NCBI RefSeq assembly: GCF_023520895.1
Contig: NZ_CP026029.1
Location: 3,162,001 to 3,226,000, forward strand
Direction of reading: 5' to 3'
DNA from: Paenibacillus sp. PK3_47
GTDB lineage: Bacteria; Bacillota; Bacilli; Paenibacillales; Paenibacillaceae
Length of the DNA stretch: 64,000 bases
The number at the start of each line of letters is the position of its first letter. The first letter of the stretch is position 1. This document shows, piece after piece, positions 51,832 to 58,652 of the stretch. Both the position numbers and the translations under genes were made by a program. The notes under the pieces are model-generated. The model did not search any database, was not told where the DNA came from, and worked only from the letters and a program-made list of their open reading frames with translations.

Positions 51832-52231
51832 ACCTGAGTTTGTTGAAAAAATATTTAGCAATGAAAAAAAGTATGAATATAGAAAATCTATATTCAAGCA
51901 AAAAGTTAATAAGGTAATTATCTATGCTACTAGACCAGAAGGGAAAATTGTTGGGGAATTCAGAATAGATACTATCCTTCATGATAATCCGGATAGCATT
52001 TGGAATCTAACCAATAATGATTCGGGTATTACCCATGGATTTTTCAAGGAATACTTTAATAATAAGGAAAATGCCTACGCTATAAAAATTGGTGATATCG
52101 AGCGTTATGAAAAGCCAATTGATCCTAAGGAGTTTGATTTTCCTTTTACAGCTCCTCAATCATTTTTTTATGTTGATGATGACTATCGACCAATATCACA
52201 AAGAATAGAATTAGAACCAACCCTTTTCTAA
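51809..52231 (+). CDS. ASCH-domain protein
   Basis: 140 residues from MNVLLSIKPEFVEKIF, the usual ASCH beginning. Conserved blocks are KKYEYRKSIF, VIIYATRPEGKIVGEFRI and NAYAIKIGDIERY. The upstream ATG candidates lie inside the previous gene. ASCH proteins bind RNA-like ligands, and one branch (YqfB) removes acetyl groups from N4-acetylcytidine. Overlap with the GNAT-ASCH gene shows coupling. Confidence 0.85.
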   Translation: MNVLLSIKPEFVEKIFSNEKKYEYRKSIFKQKVNKVIIYATRPEGKIVGEFRIDTILHDNPDSIWNLTNNDSGITHGFFKEYFNNKENAYAIKIGDIERYEKPIDPKEFDFPFTAPQSFFYVDDDYRPISQRIELEPTLF

Positions 52232-52320
52232 AATGTATGGCCGTTTTTTGACCGACATTTGACCGCACAATGGCCGTTCATTAGGCTTTGAGCATGATAT
52301 ATTTGTATTGTAGAAATTAG

Positions 52321-52385
52321 GCGAGAGTGACACGCAGGGCTGCAGCAACGCAGCATTAACCGGGGCGTGCCTCCTCTCGCTTTTT
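52321..52385 (+). ncRNA. Structured RNA or complex terminator
   Basis: Nested stems GCGAGAG (52321-52327)/CTCTCGC (52374-52380), CACGC (52331-52335)/GCGTG (52365-52369) and GCTGC (52339-52343)/GCAGC (52350-52354), then TTTTT. It lies in the 275-bp gap after the ASCH gene. A weak promoter TTGAGC-17-TAGAAA ends just before it, so a separate small RNA is possible. The same gap has two TTTGACCG copies near 52247-52266. Confidence 0.5.
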
Positions 52386-52506
52386 CATTTCTAAAAAGCA
52401 AATGCGAAAAATTGACAAAAATCACCGAAATATGAGAGAGGATAGAGAAGAGTATTGTCGAATCCTTAACTAGGAAAAATATACTAGTTTATAGGAGAGA
52501 GAGCAG

Positions 52507-53250
52507 ATGAAGGATAAGCTTAAGGGACTGCTAGTGGGACTTACAATAGGTTCTTTAGTAGCAGGTTCTACTGTGTTTGCTGGAACAAATGTAAAATTAA
52601 ATGCTGTACTGGAAAATGTAAAATACATGTTTAATGGTGTAGAAAAACAAATGTCACAATCAATTATCTATAACGGACAATTGTATGTCTCGGCAAGTTC
52701 TTTTTCTAAAAATTCTGGTCAAGATTTTACCTATGATGGAAAAAACAAAACAGCTTGGGTTGGAAAGAAAGAGGGAACTTATAAATATTTGTCGGACGTA
52801 TCTTATGCCAGGACGGACATAGAGGGAGTGAAGTTCCACTTTAACAAGTGGGCAAATGCTGGTGACTACATCTTGGACCCGTATAGTGGGAAATTTAAAA
52901 TTGCTGATAATGAATATTTACATGGTATAGGAATTGAGAATTTGTTTTATGCGTCGAATAACGGAAAGGGGTCAATCGAATACAATATTAATGGTAAGTA
53001 TAAAAAGCTTACAGGTTTTATTGGTGTTGATGATCATTCGAAGGACAGTGCCAATGCAGGGCAAATAAAAATCATCGCAGATGGTCAAGAAATTTACTCG
53101 TCACCAGAGATGTTAGGTGGAGATTTACCTAGGGAAGTCAAATTAGATATATCTGGAGCACTCAAAATAAGAATTGAGTTTTCTACAATAGGCGAAGATT
53201 ATCGTAGTAGCACCCTCATTAACTTTGTTGAAGCTAAGCTTATTCAATAG
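52507..53250 (+). CDS. Secreted stalk/NPCBM-domain protein
   Basis: 247 residues. A signal peptide (LLVGLTIGSLVAGSTVFAG) is cut near residue 25. About 28-90 is a stalk domain of the copper-amine-oxidase-N type (MSQSIIYNGQLYVSASSF). About 95-245 is NPCBM-like (YLHGIGIEN, LTGFIGVDD, IKIIADGQEIYSS), a presumed carbohydrate-binding sandwich. GGAGAGAGAG precedes the ATG. As a moron it may alter the lysogen's surface. Confidence 0.8.
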   Translation: MKDKLKGLLVGLTIGSLVAGSTVFAGTNVKLNAVLENVKYMFNGVEKQMSQSIIYNGQLYVSASSFSKNSGQDFTYDGKNKTAWVGKKEGTYKYLSDVSYARTDIEGVKFHFNKWANAGDYILDPYSGKFKIADNEYLHGIGIENLFYASNNGKGSIEYNINGKYKKLTGFIGVDDHSKDSANAGQIKIIADGQEIYSSPEMLGGDLPREVKLDISGALKIRIEFSTIGEDYRSSTLINFVEAKLIQ

Positions 53251-53262
53251 CGGAGGTTCCAG

Positions 53263-53874
53263 ATGGCAAGAAGAAAGAGTAAGGCCAAGCAGGAAGAGGA
53301 GTTTTTTCAGGGGTTGGCTGGCTTAGCAGCAATGGGATTAGCAATTGGAGGATACTATTTAACCAAAACCGTACAAGGCGCTATAGTTGGAGCGGCTGTC
53401 GGCGTGGCTGTTGTAGTTGCATTAATGATTGCAATAGGAAAGAAGCGCGCTGAACGCTTAAAGAAATCCGGTATTGCTGAGATTGATAAAATGGAAGGTG
53501 TCCAGTTTGAACAATACCTCGGTCACTTGTTCAGATCTCAGGGATACAAGGCGGAAGTTACAAAAGCTGCAGGTGATTACGGCGCTGATCTGGTCCTATC
53601 TAAAGATGGTAAGCGAGTTGTTGTCCAGGCTAAGCGGTACAGTAAGAACGTCGGCCTGAAGGCAGTGCAAGAGGTTCATGGTGCTGTTTCTCATTATGGT
53701 GCTTCTGCTGCCTGGGTTGTTACAAACAGAGATTATACTGAGCAGGCTTACAAGCTTGCAAAGTCCAATAATGTTCGCCTCATCGGTCGTGAAGAACTTA
53801 TCGAAATGCTCCTGCAAATGAGAGAGAAGACGGTAGCTGCTAAAAAAGTCAATAATGCTAAAACGAGCGCTTAA
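53263..53874 (+). CDS. Membrane-anchored Mrr-type restriction endonuclease
   Basis: 203 residues. Two hydrophobic helices lie at about 17-34 and 38-58 after a basic start. From about 75 the Mrr_cat fold follows: FEQYLGHLFRSQGYKAEVT, GDYGADLVLSKDGKRVVVQAKRYS with the D...Q-A-K active site, then a C-terminal helix. Such proteins cleave modified or foreign DNA at the membrane. It lies 12 bp after the NPCBM gene and is coupled with it. Confidence 0.82.
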   Translation: MARRKSKAKQEEEFFQGLAGLAAMGLAIGGYYLTKTVQGAIVGAAVGVAVVVALMIAIGKKRAERLKKSGIAEIDKMEGVQFEQYLGHLFRSQGYKAEVTKAAGDYGADLVLSKDGKRVVVQAKRYSKNVGLKAVQEVHGAVSHYGASAAWVVTNRDYTEQAYKLAKSNNVRLIGREELIEMLLQMREKTVAAKKVNNAKTSA

Positions 53875-54153
53875 TTGAAATAGTGAGCAATATAAAGCAT
53901 GACGTATAAATTGATGTGCTCAAGCCTGTTATTCAATATTGGTGGCGTTGACTCTTATTTCGTTAGATCATTAAAATGGTCTTGTCCTCCTTTGTAACAA
54001 AGTCCGTAAAGATTTTAAGCAAAGAGCGCAGCGCATTTGCTGCAAATGCGGAGCTGACGCCACTGATCCGGCCTTGCTCAATGTATGGCGTAACAATATA
54101 CATATCACGAAGTCGCTCATTATTGGGCGGCTTTTTATATTGGAGGAATTTGA
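53875..54153. other. Gene-poor gap with small palindromes
   Basis: No coding support. CGCATTTGC/GCAAATGCG (54031-54050 region), CTTTGT-A-ACAAAG (near 53990) and ATGTAT/ATACAT are small dyads. A weak TTGACT-17-TTAAAA lies near 53949. The stretch ends in a terminator-like hairpin. Confidence 0.45.
54112..54136 (+). terminator. Terminator-like hairpin
   Basis: GTCGCTC (54112-54118) pairs, with G-T pairs, with GGGCGGC (54125-54131), then TTTTT. It separates the Mrr-type gene from the small Cys-rich gene. Confidence 0.5.
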
Positions 54154-54294
54154 TTGAAGAAGAAGCAACAGCAGCGGCGGTTAAAAGATCCACCTCAGCA
54201 ACCAGCTAAGTGTAGGGGCTGTATATGGGGCCGTTGGGAAGGAACAGCACAGTTTTGTGGCAGAGTGAAGTGCCAGAAGGGAAAAACTTCCTGA
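54154..54294 (+). CDS. Small four-cysteine phage protein
   Basis: 46 residues, TTG start with TTGGAGGAAT upstream. A basic, Gln-rich N-terminus is followed by CRGC, then C and C (KCRGCIWGRWEGTAQFCGRV), a zinc-knuckle-like spacing. Possibly nucleic-acid binding; no family recognised. Confidence 0.55.
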   Translation: MKKKQQQRRLKDPPQQPAKCRGCIWGRWEGTAQFCGRVKCQKGKTS

Positions 54295-54328
54295 GCGTCG
54301 AAATATGATGTCGAAGGGAGGGATTTGA

Positions 54329-54679
54329 ATGTCGAATCAACTATCAATTGACGAACAAGGTAAATCCCAAGAGGCGCTTTTACACTATAAAAGAAATGCT
54401 GGAGACATACCAATTTTTAGGTCTGATGTAAAAGTGTACGACAAAAAAGGAAATTTGATGTTTGATTTTTCTGATTTAGCTACAACTATCATGTTTGAAA
54501 GTAATAAGGTGACAATTAACATCATGTGGGAAGATGCAGGTTTGGAAAGAGATAGCTTTAGGAATCAAAAACTATATGGTGTTTATTACGCGAGTTATAC
54601 AAAAATGCGTTACAAAAACGGGGTGCTCACAATTCAGGGAGATAGAAAGATAGTCATGAACTATTCTAAAGAATACTGA
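54329..54679 (+). CDS. Hypothetical AT-rich phage protein
   Basis: 116 residues with GAAGGGAGGG upstream. Predicted beta-rich (IFRSDVKVYDKKGNLMFDF, LYGVYYASYTKMRYKNG). No family recognised. A strong terminator follows, so it forms a single unit with the Cys-rich gene. Confidence 0.55.
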   Translation: MSNQLSIDEQGKSQEALLHYKRNAGDIPIFRSDVKVYDKKGNLMFDFSDLATTIMFESNKVTINIMWEDAGLERDSFRNQKLYGVYYASYTKMRYKNGVLTIQGDRKIVMNYSKEY

Positions 54680-54686
54680 TTTTATT

Positions 54687-54712
54687 AAGCACCTTAACGG
54701 GTGCTTTTTTCA
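54687..54712 (+). terminator. Intrinsic terminator
   Basis: AAGCACC (54687-54693) pairs with GGTGCTT (54700-54706), then a T-run. It ends the preceding small operon. Confidence 0.85.
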
Positions 54713-54890
54713 TGCCCATAAACAACCCTCTGTAAGCCGTTCTCAGGCCATGTTCTCAGGAACGTGTGTTTGTGTGGTGATGCGTAGAAAAGGGCAGGAC
54801 GGGCAGGTTCTTTTCGTCTCCTGCTGGGTTTCTAACTACCCAAAGATGAAAAACCAACTTAACTCAAATACAGTGAAAAAAAGGGGAAAT

Positions 54891-54902
54891 TATTCCTATA
54901 GT
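54891..54902 (+). promoter_or_regulatory. Second copy of the TATTCCTATAGT motif
   Basis: Identical 12-mer to that at 50169-50180, 25 bp before the orphan gene at 54928. TATAGT would be the -10. The preceding 200 bp hold no gene. Confidence 0.55.
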
Positions 54903-54927
54903 CGAAATGTATCTGTGAGGTGATTTT

Positions 54928-55458
54928 ATGAATACACGACAAAATGCAGAGAAAGAAATAAGCGATTTTATAAATTCTGATGAATCTGTAATCCTAATTA
55001 CAGGTACCCATCAGTATCAAAAGCATATTCTTGCTTTGGAAGTAATATCTGAAGTGAAACGTCCCTCTACATTATTATTTAGAGCCAACAGTATGAAGAA
55101 TTTCGGAACAATCCTGCAGGATCACGCAACTACTTATAAGACAGGATATGGCTACAAATTTGGTCCTCATAGGGTATATGTTGATTCTATAAAATCAACT
55201 TCTTGGACGAAGACGCCTTATGCTATTGATTTCTCAATCATTTATCCTATTGATTCAGTGTGCAAAAATAATGGGAAGGAAGAAATTATTCAAGATATTG
55301 TACGCCGTACTAACAATAAAGTGTTTTTGATAAGCTGGACTGATAATTATGACTACAGTTGGTTAAATGAATTTGTAGATAGAAAAGTAATTTATGATGT
55401 CGAGGCAGAAGATCCAGAGTATCATGCAAGAATGCTAAAGAGTCTAAAAAAAATTTAG
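54928..55458 (+). CDS. Orphan AT-rich protein with degenerate P-loop-like start
   Basis: 176 residues with GTGAGGTGA upstream. VILITGTHQYQKHILALEVI resembles a strand-loop-helix of a P-loop fold but lacks GK-S/T. Later strands (KVFLISWTDNYDYSW) fit an ATPase-like core that has lost ATP binding. No family recognised. It has its own motif and terminator, typical of a moron. Confidence 0.6.
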   Translation: MNTRQNAEKEISDFINSDESVILITGTHQYQKHILALEVISEVKRPSTLLFRANSMKNFGTILQDHATTYKTGYGYKFGPHRVYVDSIKSTSWTKTPYAIDFSIIYPIDSVCKNNGKEEIIQDIVRRTNNKVFLISWTDNYDYSWLNEFVDRKVIYDVEAEDPEYHARMLKSLKKI

Positions 55459-55479
55459 GGCCGATAGGCTCTTTTTTTA
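55457..55479 (+). terminator. Terminator of the orphan gene
   Basis: AGGGCC (55457-55462) pairs with GGCTCT (55467-55472), then a T-run. Confidence 0.75.
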
Positions 55480-55492
55480 TTGAGGAGGACCT

Positions 55493-56755
55493 ATGGATAT
55501 CAGAATCATACCGATTGACCAGCTCAATGCAGCAGCTTACAACCCGCGGGCCGACCTTCAGCCTGGAGATCCGGAGTATGAGAAGCTACGCCGCAGCTTG
55601 GACGATTTTGGGTACGTTGACCCGATTATATGGAATGAGCAGACCGGCAACATGATCGGTGGCCATCAGCGTTATAAGGTGCTGGTAAATGAGAAAGGCT
55701 GCACGGAACTGGCCGTATCTGTAGTCAACCTGGACCCGGAACGAGAGCGGCTGCTTAATCTTGCGCTTAACAAGGTGTCCGGTCGGTGGGATGATGAGGC
55801 ACTGGCACAGCTGCTGAATGAGCTGCAGAAAGGTGGGGCGGATCTGGCACTCTCCGGCTTTAATCCGGAAGAGATCGAGGAGCTGCTTGCGGATTTAGAA
55901 GATATTCCGGATATTGAAGGTGATCAGTCAGTGATTGAAGATGACTTCGATGTCCAGAACGCTCTTGATGAGATCAAGGAGCCGGAGACTCGCCGTGGAG
56001 ATGTGTGGCAGCTTGGCCGGCATATCCTCATGTGTGGTGATGCTACTAGTGCTGAGGATGTTTCCAGGCTGATGGACGGGGTTAAAGCTGATCTGGTAGT
56101 GACAGACCCTCCATATAATGTAGCGGTAGAGAGCGATTCAGCTCGACTGGCCGAAGCCGGCACCAGCTCAATAATGAATGACAACATGCCCGCTGAGGAG
56201 TTCGCGGGCTTTTTGAATGCAATTTTTCAGAACTATGTGTCAGTGATGCTACCTACAGCGGCGATATATATTTTCCACCCGGCATTCTATCAGAGAGCCT
56301 TCGAGAACGCGATGAATGCTGCTGGTATTGTGCGTAGATCGCAATGTATTTGGGTGAAGAATTCTGCGAGTTTTGGATGGTCGCAATATAGATTTCAGCA
56401 CGAGCCAGTGTTTTACGCTCATATTAAGGGGAAGGCGCCTGCTTGGTATGGTGATCGCTCTCAAACTACAATTTGGGATGTTTCTCGAGGTGATGTATCG
56501 AAGTATGTTCATCCAACACAGAAACCTTTAGATCTGCTGGCTATTCCGATTCTGAACAGCAGTAAGAGTGGCGATGTTGTGGTCGATTTATTCGGAGGCA
56601 GCGGGTCGACCCTTATGACCTGTGAGCAGCTTGACCGCTCCTGCAGGACAATGGAGCTTGATCCAGTATTTTGTGAGGTGATCAAATTGCGGTACCAGAC
56701 GGCGACCGGTACAGAGCCGTTACTGCTTCATCGTGCTGTTCCCGTGGAAAATTAA
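55493..56755 (+). CDS. ParB-like domain fused to DNA methyltransferase
   Basis: 420 residues. About 1-115 is a ParB/Srx-type domain (YNPRADLQPG, MIGGHQRYKVL). About 160-405 is a beta-class N6/N4 methyltransferase with TDPPYNV, then HPTQKPLDLL and VDLFGGSGSTLM. The motif order (DPPY before FGGSGS) is that of the beta class. TGAGGAGG precedes the ATG. Such genes sit at the head of the packaging module in many siphophages and modify phage DNA. Confidence 0.93.
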   Translation: MDIRIIPIDQLNAAAYNPRADLQPGDPEYEKLRRSLDDFGYVDPIIWNEQTGNMIGGHQRYKVLVNEKGCTELAVSVVNLDPERERLLNLALNKVSGRWDDEALAQLLNELQKGGADLALSGFNPEEIEELLADLEDIPDIEGDQSVIEDDFDVQNALDEIKEPETRRGDVWQLGRHILMCGDATSAEDVSRLMDGVKADLVVTDPPYNVAVESDSARLAEAGTSSIMNDNMPAEEFAGFLNAIFQNYVSVMLPTAAIYIFHPAFYQRAFENAMNAAGIVRRSQCIWVKNSASFGWSQYRFQHEPVFYAHIKGKAPAWYGDRSQTTIWDVSRGDVSKYVHPTQKPLDLLAIPILNSSKSGDVVVDLFGGSGSTLMTCEQLDRSCRTMELDPVFCEVIKLRYQTATGTEPLLLHRAVPVEN

Positions 56756-56756
56756 A

Positions 56757-56851
56757 AGGAGGACGCACGAACGTCCTCCCATTCACCCAGGGTATCCCCC
56801 GGCTGAGACAGCGGCGCGCCACGCGTGGCATTCACAGTCATCCGCTGTCTC
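56757..56851. other. Nested hairpins before the packaging genes (cos/pac candidate)
   Basis: GGAGGACG/CGTCCTCC (56758-56779), then GAGACAGCGG (56805-56814) with CCGCTGTCTC (56842-56851) enclosing the perfect palindrome GCCACGCGTGGC (56818-56829). The 126-bp gap holds no gene and lies upstream of the small terminase. The first hairpin may also be a weak terminator. Confidence 0.5.
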
Positions 56852-56886
56852 GTTTCCAAATATACACGGAAGCCGAGGGGAACGCA

Positions 56887-57096
56887 ATGGGAACAAAAAA
56901 TGAACTTTTATTGCAACATGAGCTTGAAGTCATGGCCGGTATCCTTGAAAGCAAGGCGCAGTACCGCAAAATTGTTAAAGCCGGAATAGCCAAGTGGGTT
57001 AAGGACTTCCAGGACGGTCGGATTGAAATTAAAACGGTGGACGACCTGAAGAAGCTGATTGAGATAGATATTGAGCTACAGAAAGACGAGTTTTAG
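56887..57096 (+). CDS. Hypothetical phage protein near terminase
   Basis: 69 residues, helical (LLLQHELEVMAGILESKAQY) and charged. GAGGGG precedes the ATG. No family recognised. Its stop overlaps that of the minus-strand membrane protein. Confidence 0.6.
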   Translation: MGTKNELLLQHELEVMAGILESKAQYRKIVKAGIAKWVKDFQDGRIEIKTVDDLKKLIEIDIELQKDEF

Positions 57097-57653
57097 TTAA
57101 GATTTTTTATTTTATTTACGGCTTCTATTGCCAGGAAATGCTTTCGAAGAGAACTTTGTCTTTCGCCATATGCCATGTAATAAATTAATGTAAAACAAAA
57201 GATATAAACTGCCATAGTGAAGATGGTTCCGTATCCGTCTGTTAGATTTGAGAACAAGTCTATTGCTTTAATTATTTGATTTAAAAGAACTTCATTAGAA
57301 ACATTATCTTTAATAAGACTAATTATTCCTGTACTTGTTGATGCCATAGCAGCGAAGAAAGTAATAGAAGTTCCTATAATTGTTTTAAAAGCTGCATCAG
57401 TAATCTTATCAAATGTAGTAGAATCTCCTTTCATTCCTTGAAGCTCTGCTTCAACCTTGATAAGGTCTTCCTTTGAATATGAGCTATAGAGGGTGAATAG
57501 CTCCGAAACCTTCGCTCTTTTGGCTTTAAGAAGAGAAGTGTTTCTTGGAAAGCTTTTTTTTAGATCTGAATGAAATCTAAATTGATCGATACTCATAAAA
57601 ATGAAAGTCATTGCTACTGAGACATAAAAGAACCATACTACTATTTTTATCAC
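57093..57653 (-). CDS. Minus-strand membrane protein (moron)
   Basis: 186 residues, GTG start with AAAAAGGAG upstream at about 12 bases. Hydrophobic helices at about 4-20, 93-112 and 145-162, with a charged helical stretch between. AT-rich and opposite to the late genes, so it can be expressed in the lysogen. Possibly an exclusion factor. No family recognised. Confidence 0.65.
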   Translation of the reverse strand: MIKIVVWFFYVSVAMTFIFMSIDQFRFHSDLKKSFPRNTSLLKAKRAKVSELFTLYSSYSKEDLIKVEAELQGMKGDSTTFDKITDAAFKTIIGTSITFFAAMASTSTGIISLIKDNVSNEVLLNQIIKAIDLFSNLTDGYGTIFTMAVYIFCFTLIYYMAYGERQSSLRKHFLAIEAVNKIKNLN

Positions 57654-57746
57654 CTAATATTCGACTCCTTTTTGTCAATATCTATAATTATATCGGAGGT
57701 TATTTAGATAATCTTTACAATTGATGTGGGGGTGGTGACATGTAAC

Positions 57747-58652
57747 ATGGCTAGAGAACGTAGTCCCGAGCGGGACAAGGCAAGACTGATGTGGCTGAAG
57801 AGCGGCGGGACGATGAAGCTTAAGGGCATCGCCGCCGCTCTTTCTATTCCGGACAGCAAAGTCCGAAAATGGAAGGCAATGGACAACTGGGAAGATGAGT
57901 TCAAAGGGAACGTTCCACCTGAAAGCAAAGGGAGCGTTCCAATTGAATCGAAAGGGAGCGCTCCACATCGTGGCGCTCCCAAAGGAAACAGAAATGCTGT
58001 CGGGAATCGCGGCGGCGCTCCCCCGGGCAATCAAAACGCGAAGGGAAACAGCGGAGGGGCCGGCGGGCCGCCTGGCAACAAGAAGGCGGTCACCACGGGT
58101 GAGCACGAAACGATCTGGCTGGATACTCTGACGGAGACCGAGCAGCAGCTCATTGATCAGGTGGACACTGATCCAATTATCCAAGCGAATGAATCAATTT
58201 ACCTTCTGACTATCCGAGAGCGCCGCATGATGCAGCGGATTAAAGCTTTGATGGATGGCCTGACCGAAACAGAGCGCAATGTCTTTTATGAGCTGAAGTC
58301 TATCAAAGAAGTAGCAACGATTCACGACGAGAAGACCGGCATCACGAAGAAGATTCCGCATGCTCGAAATGAGATGATGGAGTCAAAGATCGAAGAGAAG
58401 GGATTCCGAAAGCTGGACGACATTGTGAAGCTTGAGGAAGCCCTGACCCGCATCCAGGACAAGAAGATCCGGGCCATTGAGCTTAAGAATCGTCTTACCG
58501 ATGACGAGAAGCGCATCCGTATTGAAACCATGGAGTATGAGCTGCAGATGCTTCGCGGTGGTGGAGGTAAGGAAGACTTTGAGGATGACGGCTTTATGGA
58601 TGCACTGAAGGGCATGGTGGCGGGAGTGTGGAGCAACGATGGCGAAGCTTAA
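57747..58652 (+). CDS. terS: Terminase small subunit, PBSX type
   Basis: 301 residues from MARERSPERDKARLMWL. A GTG 21 bp upstream is in frame, but GGTGGTGA suits the ATG. A winged HTH (GGTMKLKGIAAALSIPDSKVRKWK) recognises the packaging site. It is followed by repeats GNVPPESK, GSVPIESK, GSAPHRG, a Gly/Asn-rich linker and a helical oligomerisation region. It overlaps the large subunit. Confidence 0.9.
   Translation: MARERSPERDKARLMWLKSGGTMKLKGIAAALSIPDSKVRKWKAMDNWEDEFKGNVPPESKGSVPIESKGSAPHRGAPKGNRNAVGNRGGAPPGNQNAKGNSGGAGGPPGNKKAVTTGEHETIWLDTLTETEQQLIDQVDTDPIIQANESIYLLTIRERRMMQRIKALMDGLTETERNVFYELKSIKEVATIHDEKTGITKKIPHARNEMMESKIEEKGFRKLDDIVKLEEALTRIQDKKIRAIELKNRLTDDEKRIRIETMEYELQMLRGGGGKEDFEDDGFMDALKGMVAGVWSNDGEA

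Noticed and set aside
52480..52500. Third copy of the TATTCCTATAGT motif (reverse TATAGGAG before the NPCBM gene)
   Set aside because: The resemblance comes from the ribosome site AGGAGAG; only about half the positions agree.
53940..54153. Small gene in the gap after the Mrr-type gene
   Set aside because: The open frames on both strands lack ribosome sites, and the region is a set of small palindromes.
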